The notes under the pieces are model-generated. The model worked only from the letters and a program-made list of their open reading frames with translations. It searched no databases and had not been told where the DNA came from. Of a stretch of 64,000 bases of DNA, positions 33,717 through 41,940 are shown one piece after another; the stretch's first letter is position 1; each line of letters opens with the position of its first letter. The translations under genes were made by a program, and so were the position numbers. The DNA is from Streptomyces formicae (GTDB taxonomy: Bacteria > Actinomycetota > Actinomycetes > Streptomycetales > Streptomycetaceae): the NCBI RefSeq assembly GCF_002556545.1, contig NZ_CP022685.1, forward strand, positions 1,054,001-1,118,000. The letters are read 5' to 3'.

Positions 33717-34622
33717 TCAGGAGCGCAGCCCGGTCAGGACCGGGCGGTGGTCGCTGCCGAGGTCCGGCAGGACCCTGGTGCCGGTCGCCCGGAGACCGCG
33801 TGTCAGGACGTGGTCGATGCGGACGACGGGGAACGCCGCGGGCCAGGTGAACCCGGGCCCCCGGCCCGCCCCTTCCCGCACGTCCGTGAGGGCGCGGGCC
33901 AGCGGGGCGAGGCCCCGGTCGCGCAAGCTGCCGTTGAGGTCGCCGAGCAGCACCACCCGCCGTGCCGGGTCGGCCTCGACCCGCTCGGCGAGTTCGGCGG
34001 CGCTCGCGTCCCGGTCGCGTACGGCGAACCCGTTGCCCGGCGTCACCCGTACCGAGGGGAGACGCACCGCGTACACGGCCGTGTCACCGCCCGGCGTACG
34101 GGCGCTGGCGCGCAGCGCGTGCGGCCAGGCGCCGCCCAGGTGCAGCGCCTCGACGTCCCTGAGCGGGTAACGCGACCACAGGCCGAGGGTGTTGCGGGTG
34201 ACGTGGTGGGGATAGGTGGCGTCGAGCTGCTTCTCGTACTCCTTCATCGCTGTTCTGGGGACCTTCTCCAGGGCCACGACATCGGCGTGCGTGTCGATCA
34301 CCTCGCGGGCGACTTCGCGCGGGGTGGTCCTGTCGCCGCCGACGTTGAGGGTCAGGACCTGGAAGTCGGCCTGCGCCGCGGTCCGTTCGGGGAGGAAGGC
34401 CGGGCCGAAGACGGCCGCCCAGACCGTCGCGGGGACCAGCGCGGCGGCCAGGCCCGCGCGCGAGCGGCGCAGCGCCGCCCCCAGGACGAGGCACGGGACG
34501 CCCAGGCCGAACCAGGGCAGGACGGTCTCGACGAGGCTCCCGATGTGGCCGGGCGTGTCGGGCACGACGCCGGGGAAGGCGAGCAGCCCGGCGAGGAGGA
34601 ACGCGGGAAGGACGATGCGCAT
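33717..34622 (-). CDS. Membrane-anchored endonuclease/exonuclease/phosphatase (EEP) family protein
   Basis: 301 residues: three hydrophobic helices at about 2-80 (first VLPAFLLAGLLAFPGVV), then an EEP domain on the outer side or in the membrane shadow. Catalytic motifs are VLTLNVGGD (Asn), VVALEKV (Glu), VVLLGDLNGSLRD (Asp-Asn), RIDHVLTRG (Asp) and the final GSDHRPVL (Asp-His). EEP enzymes cleave phosphodiester bonds in nucleic acids or phospholipids; the membrane region suggests an extracellular role. A small membrane protein gene precedes it in the same direction. Confidence 0.85.
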   Translation of the reverse strand: MRIVLPAFLLAGLLAFPGVVPDTPGHIGSLVETVLPWFGLGVPCLVLGAALRRSRAGLAAALVPATVWAAVFGPAFLPERTAAQADFQVLTLNVGGDRTTPREVAREVIDTHADVVALEKVPRTAMKEYEKQLDATYPHHVTRNTLGLWSRYPLRDVEALHLGGAWPHALRASARTPGGDTAVYAVRLPSVRVTPGNGFAVRDRDASAAELAERVEADPARRVVLLGDLNGSLRDRGLAPLARALTDVREGAGRGPGFTWPAAFPVVRIDHVLTRGLRATGTRVLPDLGSDHRPVLTGLRS

Positions 34623-34646
34623 GAGTGGTGGTGCCGCCCGCCGCCC

Positions 34647-34907
34647 TCAGGTCCGGCCACCGGCCGCGCGCCGCGAGCAGGCGCCCCAGCCGACGAGGGC
34701 GAACCCCACCGCGGTCGCCGAGGCCCCGAGCAGCGCGCCGCAGATGACGTACGCCGTGGCGGGCGGGACCACGGCGGCGATGGCGAGCAGGGCGGCCGAG
34801 AGCCCGGTCAGTGCGACGGCCACCGTCCCGGACCGTGTCCGGCCGACGTGGTGCGGATTCGGCGGGTTCAGTGGGTTCGGCGGGTTCAGCGAATTCAGCG
34901 GAGTCAT
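34647..34907 (-). CDS. Small two-helix membrane protein with an N-terminal [L/P]NP repeat
   Basis: 86 residues. The N-terminus is a tripeptide repeat (L/P)-N-(S/P) encoded by five 9-nt units, then a short basic turn and two hydrophobic helices (VALTGLSAALLAIAAVVPP and AYVICGALLGASATAVGFAL). The C-terminus is basic. It precedes the EEP gene by 24 bp and is probably cotranscribed. No family is recognised. Confidence 0.6.
   Translation of the reverse strand: MTPLNSLNPPNPLNPPNPHHVGRTRSGTVAVALTGLSAALLAIAAVVPPATAYVICGALLGASATAVGFALVGWGACSRRAAGGRT
34855..34899. repeat. Five-copy 9-nt tandem repeat in a coding region
   Basis: Units GGATTCGGC, GGGTTCAGT, GGGTTCGGC, GGGTTCAGC and GAATTCAGC (plus-strand sense) run from 34855 to 34899. 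In the antisense gene they encode the tripeptide series LNS-LNP-PNP-LNP-PNP. In-frame 9-nt repeats can gain or lose units without a frameshift. Confidence 0.8.
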
Positions 34908-34956
34908 GAGATGCGCCTCCCAAAGGCGGTACGGCGTGGATGCGGGCGGCGTACGT

Positions 34957-36312
34957 TCAGGCCGCGCGGTCGGAACGGCTCTCCGCGGGCAGCAGCAGGA
35001 CGCGGTCCCGCGCGTCGTACTCGAAGAGTTCGGCGTACCTGCCCCAGGCGATCGCGGTGTCGAGCCCGCGCGCCCGCGCGTGCCGCGCGCCGCTCGCGCC
35101 CAGCCGGTCGAGGAGGTAGCGCTCGCGCAGCCGCCCGCTGTCGGAGGCCGTCAGGAGCGTGCGGACGGTGGCGATGAGCGGCACGTTCGCCAGCGCGGCC
35201 GCCGCGAAGAGGTGCTTGCGCGTGAGGATGTCGGCGCGGGCGAAACCGCGCCCGGTGGCCGTCAGGGTGAGCTTCCCGGTCGCGATCCCGGCGTAGGCGA
35301 GCAGCTCGGCCGCCTCGATGAGCGGCATCAGATCGTCCACCTCGTACGACAACGCGTCGGCCAGGACGGCGAGTTCGACGGCGCCGCCCCGGCCGTCCAC
35401 CTCTTCGAGCAGACCGGCGAGGGTGTCCACCTCGGCGCGCGGCAGCGGCACCGAGCCCCACAGCGGATCGTGCCCCTCCACGCCCGCGGTCCCGGAGCGC
35501 TCGCCCGTCAGGGCCTCGTACGCGTCCTCGACGAGGGTGCCGAAGCCGGGGGTGTGGCGGTGGCGGGGCCGCGGCAGGTCCACCGGAAGGACGCGCTGGA
35601 TGGTGCCGGGATCGGTGCCGAGGACGAGGATCCGGTCGGCGAGCTGGACGGCCTCCTCGATGGAGTGGGTGACCAGGAGGGCGGTGCGGGTGGGGCTTTC
35701 GGGGTGGGTGAGCAGTTCGAGGAGTTCGTTGCGGAGCGTCTGCGCGGTCAGGACGTCGAGCGCCGAGAACGGCTCGTCCATCAGGAGCACGTCCGGCTCC
35801 ACGACCAGGGCGCGGGCGAACCCGACGCGCTGGCGCATGCCGCCGGAGAGCTCCTTGGGGTAGGCGTTCTCGAAGCCGTCGAGGCCGACCATGTCGATGG
35901 CGCCGAGCGCCCGCTCCCTGCGCTCGGCGGCCGCCACTCCCCTTGCCTGCAACCCGAGTTCGACGTTCTGCTGCACGGTCAGCCAGGGCATCAGGGCGAA
36001 CGACTGGAAGAGCATGGCCGTGCCGGGATTGGGGCCGTTCACCTGACTGCCCCGGTAGTGCACGGTCCCGCCGGTGGGGGCGAGGAGCCCCGCGATGTGG
36101 CGCAGCAGCGTCGACTTGCCCGAGCCCGACTTGCCGAGGAGCGCGACGACTTCGCCCTCGTGCAGCGTGAGGTCGATGTCCTGGAGGACGGGAAGGCGCT
36201 CCCCGCCGGGTGCGGTGAAGTCCTTGGAGAGACCGGTCACGGTGATGACCGGGGTGCGGGCGGCGGGGTCCCGCTCGCTGACGATCGCCGAGGTGGTGGC
36301 GGACGCGTTCAT
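34957..36312 (-). CDS. ABC transporter ATP-binding protein with C-terminal AAA-associated domain
   Basis: 451 residues. The nucleotide-binding part (about 25-260) has Walker A GKSGSGKST, signature LSGGMRQRVGFARA, Walker B VLLMDEPFSALD and the H-loop VTHSIEEAV, of the nitrate/sulfonate/taurine importer type. The C-terminal 150 residues (SVPLPRAEVDTLAGLLEEVD onwards) form the 'AAA-associated' winged-helix-like domain found only in this ABC subgroup, probably regulatory. The ATG at 36312 precedes the fused permease gene by 95 bp on the same strand. There is no substrate-binding protein gene in the window. Confidence 0.9.
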   Translation of the reverse strand: MNASATTSAIVSERDPAARTPVITVTGLSKDFTAPGGERLPVLQDIDLTLHEGEVVALLGKSGSGKSTLLRHIAGLLAPTGGTVHYRGSQVNGPNPGTAMLFQSFALMPWLTVQQNVELGLQARGVAAAERRERALGAIDMVGLDGFENAYPKELSGGMRQRVGFARALVVEPDVLLMDEPFSALDVLTAQTLRNELLELLTHPESPTRTALLVTHSIEEAVQLADRILVLGTDPGTIQRVLPVDLPRPRHRHTPGFGTLVEDAYEALTGERSGTAGVEGHDPLWGSVPLPRAEVDTLAGLLEEVDGRGGAVELAVLADALSYEVDDLMPLIEAAELLAYAGIATGKLTLTATGRGFARADILTRKHLFAAAALANVPLIATVRTLLTASDSGRLRERYLLDRLGASGARHARARGLDTAIAWGRYAELFEYDARDRVLLLPAESRSDRAA

Positions 36313-36407
36313 GGGGGCGCTCCTCAGGGGTGCGGTGGGGTGACGGGGGTGGGTGGCGCCGGTGCCCGGGCCGAGCAAGCAGTGCCGGATCACGAGGCGG
36401 TGCCGGG

Positions 36408-38141
36408 TCACAGCGCGCACCGTTTCTGCGCGTAGCGGTACAGACGGCGCCAGAGCAGCCGGTTGATGACGACGACGTACACGCTCATCACGACCGCGCC
36501 GAGGAAGTTGCGGGCGAAGTCGCCCGAGTCCGTGGCCTGGGTGATGTAGGCGCCGATGCCGACGGCGGTCAGGGTGGTGGTGCCGTACGAGACCGACTCG
36601 CCCGGGATGGAGGCGTTCCAGGCGCCGCCGGACGCCGTCAGGGCGCCGGTCGTGTACGAGGGGAACACCGCGGGCAGGATCAGTCGCTTCCAGCGCAGCC
36701 AGCCCTTCAGCCCCAGGTCGTCGGCCGCCTCGCGCAGATCGCCGGGGATGGAGCTGGCGCCCGCGATGACGTTGAACAGGACGTACCACTGCGCGCCGAG
36801 CGCCATCAGGGCGATCGCGCCCCAGTTGAGGGAGATGCCGGAGGCGCCGAGCACCACGACGGCCAGCGGGAAGAGGAAGTTGGACGGGAAGGAGGCGAGG
36901 ACCTGCACGACGGGCTGGGCGATCCGGTTGACCTTGGGGTTCATCCCGATCCAGGCGCCGATCGGCACCCACACCAGGGTGGAGAAGACCACCAGGGCCA
37001 TGACCCGGCCGTAGGTGATGAGGGCGAGCCAGGCCGCGTGCCCGATCTCGCCGACCGGCACGTTGTCGAGGATGTACGCGAACGCCCGCCACACGATCAG
37101 GCCGACGGCCGCCGCGTAGAGCACGTGGAAGACCAGGTCGGCACGCCGGCGGCGGACCGGGTCGTGGCGCAGCCACCCGGGGCTCGTGCCGAGGACGCGC
37201 ATGGCCCGGTCGAGCCGCTCCCCGGCCGGGCGCAGCACGCGGCCCAGCAGCGCGGGCAGGGTGGAGCGGCGCAGCAGGTTCAGGAACCAGCTGCGGGGCT
37301 GCTCGGCGATCTCGCAGTCCTCGGTGCGGAACCGCTCGGCCCACGCCGTGATGGGCCGCCAGAAGAAGAAGTTGACGGAGACGACCATCGTGATCATGAC
37401 GAGGACGGCCAGGGCGACGCGGGTGCCCTGGCCGTTGTCCAGGGCCTGCGCCACGTAGGAGCCCACGCCCGGCAGGCCGTTGTCCTTGCCGTGGACGCTG
37501 ATCGTCTCGGAGGCGGAGAGCGCGAACCAGGCGGCACCGAAGCTGATCATGCCGTTCCAGACCTGGGCGATCATGCCGCTGGGCACGTCCACCTTCCAGA
37601 ACCGCTGCCAGCGGGTGAGCCGCATGAGCCGCGCGGCCTCGTCCAGTTCCCTGGACTGGGTGGTGAGCGACTGGTAGAAGGCCATCGCCATGTTCCACAC
37701 GAGGGCGGTGAACACCGCGAAGACCGAGGCGAGTTCGAGCCCGAGCGTGGAGTGCGGGAACATCGCGATGAACCCGGTGACGGTGATGCTCAGGAAGGTG
37801 AGCACCGGCACCGACTGGAGGATGTCGACGGCGGGCACGATGACCTTGGCCGCGCGCCGCGAGCGGGCCGCCCAGGTGCCGAAGACGAGGGTGAACAGGA
37901 CCGCGGGCACCAGGCCCGCGAACATCCGGAGCAGCGAACGGCCCGCGTAGTAGGGCAGTTGGCCGGGATCGGTGGAGACGACGGGCGGTGCGGCGGCGTC
38001 GTACGGCTGGTCGGCCGACGCGCCGATCCGGGCGGCGCAGAAGAAGACGGCCACGACGCCGAGCAGTACGAGGAGGTCGACGGGGCGCATGCGGGCGACG
38101 CGCACGGCGCCGCGGGAGGGGAACTGACGGAGCTTCGACAT
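36408..38141 (-). CDS. Fused double ABC permease (two BPD_transp_1 modules)
   Basis: 577 residues with about twelve membrane helices in two halves. Each half has an importer EAA-type cytoplasmic loop: SRELDEAARLMRLTRWQRFW near 165 and GDLREAADDLGLKGWLRWKR near 470. Normally two permease copies are separate proteins; here they are fused. Together with the ATPase gene downstream it forms a complete pore and motor, but the substrate is unknown because no binding protein is encoded nearby. The upstream 414 bp holds its promoter. Confidence 0.9.
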   Translation of the reverse strand: MSKLRQFPSRGAVRVARMRPVDLLVLLGVVAVFFCAARIGASADQPYDAAAPPVVSTDPGQLPYYAGRSLLRMFAGLVPAVLFTLVFGTWAARSRRAAKVIVPAVDILQSVPVLTFLSITVTGFIAMFPHSTLGLELASVFAVFTALVWNMAMAFYQSLTTQSRELDEAARLMRLTRWQRFWKVDVPSGMIAQVWNGMISFGAAWFALSASETISVHGKDNGLPGVGSYVAQALDNGQGTRVALAVLVMITMVVSVNFFFWRPITAWAERFRTEDCEIAEQPRSWFLNLLRRSTLPALLGRVLRPAGERLDRAMRVLGTSPGWLRHDPVRRRRADLVFHVLYAAAVGLIVWRAFAYILDNVPVGEIGHAAWLALITYGRVMALVVFSTLVWVPIGAWIGMNPKVNRIAQPVVQVLASFPSNFLFPLAVVVLGASGISLNWGAIALMALGAQWYVLFNVIAGASSIPGDLREAADDLGLKGWLRWKRLILPAVFPSYTTGALTASGGAWNASIPGESVSYGTTTLTAVGIGAYITQATDSGDFARNFLGAVVMSVYVVVINRLLWRRLYRYAQKRCAL

Positions 38142-38252
38142 GAGGGGAACCCGGTGGGTAGTACGGACCCGGCTGCGGCGGTGACGCGGCGCGGTGTCAT
38201 CGGGTGACGGCGCGGCGGCACGGCGGCGGGACGCCGCGCCCAGCGGAACGCG

Positions 38253-38303
38253 CTAGCGGACGCGGCGGCGGAGCGCGCGACTAGGAGGGTCGCCGTAGGG
38301 CAC
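38253..38303 (-). CDS. Possible 16-residue leader ORF upstream of the ABC permease gene
   Basis: A GTG at 38303 is preceded by GAGGAGG (antisense of 38312-38318) with about 8 nt spacing and opens 16 codons (VPYGDPPSRALRRRVR) before a stop at 38253. A ribosome binding site this good in an intergenic region suggests translation, and the Arg-rich end could act in attenuation. There is no cysteine cluster as in known sulfur leader peptides, so the function is speculative. Confidence 0.25.
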   Translation of the reverse strand: MPYGDPPSRALRRRVR

Positions 38304-38419
38304 AACGACCACCTCCTCAGCTCTTCGGCGGGCCCGGACCACCCCGGGCCGCACGTACGGCACGCTCGTCGCACCGCCTCTCCACCATGCGGCGGGGAGG
38401 CTGAACACCGGCTGAGGCA

Positions 38420-38485
38420 CCTGAAGCCCGCTTCAGGACGGACGGGCGCCGCCGCCCTTCCTGAGCGCGTCTTCAGGATCTTCAG
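38420..38485. promoter_or_regulatory. CTTCAG/CCTGAAG repeats upstream of the two-component operon
   Basis: CCTGAAG-CCCG-CTTCAGG at 38420-38437 is a perfect inverted repeat with 7-bp arms. CTTCAG-GAT-CTTCAG at 38471-38485 is a direct repeat of the same hexamer. They lie 70-135 bp before the response regulator start. Similar CCTGAAG and CCTCAG elements occur before the LCP gene at 40.7 kb, which suggests binding sites for the response regulator itself. Confidence 0.5.
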
Positions 38486-38555
38486 AGAGGGCTCAGCAGG
38501 CCGGACCTATCCTGACGGTTCTCACCCCATTTACTAGATATGTGATATTTGAGCC

Positions 38556-39233
38556 GTGAAGATCCTGGTCATCGAGGACGAGCATGCGCTCGCCGACACC
38601 CTGCGCCGGGCCATCTCGTCGGACGGCCACTGGGTCGACGTCGCCCATGACGGACACTCCGGCCTCGAGCTGGCGCTGACCGGCGGCTACGACGTGATCG
38701 TGCTCGACCTGATGCTGCCCGGCCTCAGCGGTCTCGAAGTCTGTCGGCGGCTGCGCAGCCTCGACGACCACGCGCTCGTCCTCATCCTGACCGCCAAGGA
38801 CGGCGAGTACGACGAGGCCGACGGGCTCGACGCGGGCGCGGACGACTATCTGACCAAGCCGTTCTCGCTCGTCGTGCTGCTCGCGCGGCTGCGCGCGCTC
38901 GGCCGTCGCGCCGGGCGCGAGCGGGCCTCGACGCTCCAGGTCGGCGATCTGACGCTGGACGTCGGCGCCCGCCTCTGCAAGCGCGGCGAGCGATCGGTCG
39001 AGCTGACCGCGCGGGAGGTCGACGTACTCGGCTGTCTGATGGCGGCGGGCGGCGGCACGGTCTCCAAGCAGGGCATCCTCGACGAGGTCTGGGCATCGCC
39101 CGCGGATCTCGATCCCAACATCGTCGAGGTGTACGTCAGCTCCCTGCGCAAGAAGATCGACGCGCCCTTCGACCGCCACACGATCCGCACCGTGCGCGGC
39201 GTCGGCTACCGGCTGGCACCCGATGGGCCCTGA
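38556..39233 (+). CDS. OmpR/PhoB-family response regulator
   Basis: 225 residues. Receiver domain with acidic residues in ILVIEDEHALA, phospho-acceptor D51 in VIVLDLMLPGLSG, Thr in LILTAKDGE and Lys in YLTKPFS; the DNA-binding winged helix ends with IVEVYVSSLRKKID and TVRGVGYRL. GTG start at 38556. The 3' end overlaps the histidine kinase start by 11 bp, so the two are cotranscribed. The operon is followed by LCP and SEDS genes whose promoter carries related repeats, suggesting the system responds to cell-envelope state. Confidence 0.93.
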   Translation: MKILVIEDEHALADTLRRAISSDGHWVDVAHDGHSGLELALTGGYDVIVLDLMLPGLSGLEVCRRLRSLDDHALVLILTAKDGEYDEADGLDAGADDYLTKPFSLVVLLARLRALGRRAGRERASTLQVGDLTLDVGARLCKRGERSVELTAREVDVLGCLMAAGGGTVSKQGILDEVWASPADLDPNIVEVYVSSLRKKIDAPFDRHTIRTVRGVGYRLAPDGP

Positions 39234-40662
39234 ACCGGCCGGTCCCGAGCCGACCCGCCGTTTCCGCCCCCGCTGGCCCTGGCCCCGCACCCTGCGGGCC
39301 AGAGCCACCGCCGCCGCCGTACTGACGATGGTGCTCGCCCTCGCCGTCGGCGGCGGCTGGCTCTACCTCACGCTGCGCGACAACGTCCTGGACAACGCGG
39401 CGGACCGCACCGAGCTCGCCGCACGGCAGACCGTCGCGGCCCTGATGACCGGGAAGGACGAGCTCCCCTCCGACCTGCCCGAGCCGGACGACGGGGTCGA
39501 CGCGGTGCTCGTCCTGGACGCCCGCGGCCGCGCCCTGGCCAGCACCGCCCCCGACCCGGCGGCCCGCGCCGCGCGCCTCGCGGACTTCCGCCCCGCACGC
39601 GGCGAGGACTCCGCCGTGCGCGAGCTGTCCGAGAGCGAGGCGGCCGCCAGCCACCGCAGTGTGGTGGCCGTGGTGCGCGCGCCCTCACCGCAGGGCGACC
39701 GCTACGTCTACGCGCTGACCATGCTGAACGCCGAGTCCGACGCAAGTCACGCGCTCGCCGTCACCCTGCTGGTCGGCGGCCCGCTGGTGGTCGTCCTCAC
39801 CGGCCTCATCTCCTGGAGCGTGACCGGGTCGGCCCTGCGGCCCGTCGAGGCCATCCGCAGGGAACTCGCCGCCGTCACGGCCGACCGGCTCAGCCGCCGG
39901 GTGCCCGCGCCGGGCGGCAAGGACGAGATCACCCGGCTCGCCCGTACGGTCAACGACACCCTGGAACGCCTGGAGCGCTCGGTCACCCTGCAACGCCAGT
40001 TCGTCGCCGACGCCTCGCACGAGCTGCGCAACCCCATCGCGGCCGTCCGCGCCGAACTCGAACTGGCCCTCCTGCGCCAGGACCCCGAGGAGACGGTGGC
40101 CTCGCTGCGGCAGGCCCTCGCGAGCACCGTACGACTGGAGCGGATCGCCGCCGACCTGCTGCTCCTGGCCCGCCTCGACGCACAGCAGGCGCCGAAGGCC
40201 CCGCAGACCGCGGCGACGCCCCTGGTGGACCTGTCGCTGCTCACCGCCGAGGAGATCGCGCGGCGCCGTTCGGCCCGGGTCCCGCTGCGCCTCACGGCCG
40301 ACGAACCCGTGTCCGTGCGCGGGGACAGCGGTCAGTTGGAGCGGCTCCTCGCCAATCTGCTCGACAACGCCCAGCGCTTCGCGGTCTCCGAGGTCCGCGT
40401 CACCACGCGGACCGATCCGGCGAGCGGCACGGCCGTGCTCGAAGTGGCCGACGACGGGCCCGGCATCCCGCCCGAGGCCGCGGAGAAGGTCTTCGACCGG
40501 TTCGCGCGCCTGGAGGAGGACCGCAACCGGGACCGCGGGGGAACCGGGCTCGGCCTGGCCATCGCCCGCGAGATCGCGCAGGCGCACGGCGGGAGCCTGC
40601 GCGTGGCCCCCGGCCCGCACGGCGCCCTCCTCGTGCTGCGCCTCCCGGCCGCGGACGTGTGA
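39223..40662 (+). CDS. Membrane sensor histidine kinase
   Basis: 479 residues. Two membrane helices (about 28-50, ATAAAVLTMVLALAVGGGWL, and about 170-195) bracket a roughly 120-residue extracellular sensor; a HAMP linker (ALRPVEAIRRELAAV) leads to HisKA with the phospho-His H266 in VADASHELRNPIAAV, and the ATPase domain shows the N box LERLLANLLDNAQRF, G1 DDGPGIP and G2 GGTGLGLAI. Overlaps the response regulator gene by 11 bp. In Streptomyces such systems often respond to envelope stress; the signal is not known. Confidence 0.93.
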   Translation: MGPEPAGPEPTRRFRPRWPWPRTLRARATAAAVLTMVLALAVGGGWLYLTLRDNVLDNAADRTELAARQTVAALMTGKDELPSDLPEPDDGVDAVLVLDARGRALASTAPDPAARAARLADFRPARGEDSAVRELSESEAAASHRSVVAVVRAPSPQGDRYVYALTMLNAESDASHALAVTLLVGGPLVVVLTGLISWSVTGSALRPVEAIRRELAAVTADRLSRRVPAPGGKDEITRLARTVNDTLERLERSVTLQRQFVADASHELRNPIAAVRAELELALLRQDPEETVASLRQALASTVRLERIAADLLLLARLDAQQAPKAPQTAATPLVDLSLLTAEEIARRRSARVPLRLTADEPVSVRGDSGQLERLLANLLDNAQRFAVSEVRVTTRTDPASGTAVLEVADDGPGIPPEAAEKVFDRFARLEEDRNRDRGGTGLGLAIAREIAQAHGGSLRVAPGPHGALLVLRLPAADV

Positions 40663-40669
40663 CGCCGCC

Positions 40670-40731
40670 CTTCCCGAAGATCCCTTCTCCCTTTCCTGAA
40701 GACCCCTTCCGGTTCCTCAGAATCCCCTCAG
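40670..40731. promoter_or_regulatory. CTTC..GAAG, CCTGAAG and CCTCAG repeats before the LCP gene
   Basis: CTTCCCGAAG (40670-40679), CCTGAAG (40695-40701) and CCTCAG-N5-CCTCAG (40715-40720 and 40726-40731, period 11) occupy the 93-bp gap between the histidine kinase and LCP genes. The 11-bp spacing fits OmpR-family dimers bound head to tail. The elements resemble those before the response regulator gene. Confidence 0.5.
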
Positions 40732-40755
40732 CAAAGCGCCCGCAGGATCGTCCCC

Positions 40756-41940
40756 ATGTCCCTGCACCGAGCAACCGGCCCCCGGCACCGCGCGCGTGCC
40801 CACCCGGCGCGACGGCGTTCGCGCCGGGCCCGTCTGCTGCGCACGCTGCTCATCCTGACCGCCGTCCTGGTGCTCGGCGGCGGCGCGGCGGCCTGGTACC
40901 TGTACCGCGAGCTGGACAGCATCGGCTCGTCGGCCGCCCTCGGCCCCGACGCGCCCAAGTCCACGGACGGCTCAACGAACATCCTGCTCATGGGCCTGGA
41001 CACCCGGAAGGACCAGAACGGCGACGAGCTCCCCCATGACGTCCTGAAGAAGCTCCACGCGGGCAGCTCGGAGATCGGCGGCTACAACGCCAACACGCTG
41101 ATCCTCCTGCACGTCCCCGCGGGCGGCGGCAAGGCCAAGGGCTTCTCCATCCCGCGCGACGACCTCGTCGACATTCCGGGGCACGGCAAGGACAAGATCA
41201 AGAAGGCGTACGGCCTGGCCAAGGCGGACGAGGAGGAGCGGCTGCTCAAGCGCGGCGTGAAGGACCGGCACGAGCTGGAGCAGGCGGGACGTGAAGCGGG
41301 CAGGCGCTCCCAGATCGAGACGGTACGGACCTTCCTCGGCGTGCCCGTCGACCACTTCGCCGAGGTGAACCTCGCGGGCTTCTACCATCTGGCCGACGCC
41401 CTCGGCGGTGTCGAGGTCTGCCTCAACCACCCCGTCGAGGACCGCTATTCGGGCGCCGACTTCCCCGCGGGAAAGCAGAAGCTGAACGCCCAGGAGGCAC
41501 TGGCCTTCGTACGCCAGCGGCACGGTCTGACCCGCGGCGATCTGGACCGCACCCGCCGCCAGCAGGCCTTCCTCGCCTCTGCGCTGCACCAGGCCAACAG
41601 CCTGGGCACGCTGACCAACCCCGGCCGCCTCCTGGACCTCAAGGACGTGGTCAAGGAGAACGTGGTGCTCGACAAGGGCTGGGGCGTCCTCTCCTTCGTC
41701 AAGGAGGCCAGGAGCCTGACGGGCGGCAACGTGGAGTTCACGACCCTGCCGGTGGAGTCCTTCGCCAAGCACAACGGCGAGGACGTCAACATCGTCGACC
41801 GCGACCTGGTGCGCCGACGCGTCCAGGAACAGACAGGACAGCTCAAACCCGCGCACGGCGCGCGGAAGGACGGCGGGGGCGAGGACTCCGGTCACGACGA
41901 CCCCAAGGTCTCCGGTGGCGGTGTGCCGTGCGTGGACTGA
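40756..41940 (+). CDS. LytR-CpsA-Psr (LCP) family glycopolymer ligase
   Basis: 394 residues. A basic cytoplasmic tail and one membrane helix (about 27-47, LLRTLLILTAVLVLGGGAAA) anchor an extracellular LCP domain with TNILLMGLDTR, NANTLILLHVPAGG, FSIPRDDLVDIPG and FVRQRHGLTRGDLDRTRRQQ, the conserved Arg and Asp residues that bind the polyprenyl diphosphate head. LCP proteins transfer teichoic-acid-like or arabinogalactan-type polymers from a lipid carrier to peptidoglycan. It overlaps the SEDS gene by 13 bp, so both act in wall assembly; the C-terminal tail is charged and disordered. Confidence 0.9.
   Translation: MSLHRATGPRHRARAHPARRRSRRARLLRTLLILTAVLVLGGGAAAWYLYRELDSIGSSAALGPDAPKSTDGSTNILLMGLDTRKDQNGDELPHDVLKKLHAGSSEIGGYNANTLILLHVPAGGGKAKGFSIPRDDLVDIPGHGKDKIKKAYGLAKADEEERLLKRGVKDRHELEQAGREAGRRSQIETVRTFLGVPVDHFAEVNLAGFYHLADALGGVEVCLNHPVEDRYSGADFPAGKQKLNAQEALAFVRQRHGLTRGDLDRTRRQQAFLASALHQANSLGTLTNPGRLLDLKDVVKENVVLDKGWGVLSFVKEARSLTGGNVEFTTLPVESFAKHNGEDVNIVDRDLVRRRVQEQTGQLKPAHGARKDGGGEDSGHDDPKVSGGGVPCVD

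Larger units (their letters stand above)
38142..38555. other. Promoter region between divergent ABC permease and two-component genes
   Basis: 414 bp without a confident gene. It carries the leftward promoter of the ABC transporter, a possible 16-codon leader ORF at 38253-38303, and several CTTCAG/CCTGAAG elements at 38420-38485 close to the response regulator start. The left half is very GC-rich; the last 60 bp before 38556 are AT-rich (CCCATTTACTAGATATGTGA), as expected for a promoter. Confidence 0.6.

Noticed and set aside
34957..37698. A 913-codon version of the ABC ATPase including 460 extra N-terminal residues
   Set aside because: The extra residues overlap the permease gene in another frame and are low complexity; the ATG at 36312 gives a normal-length ATPase.
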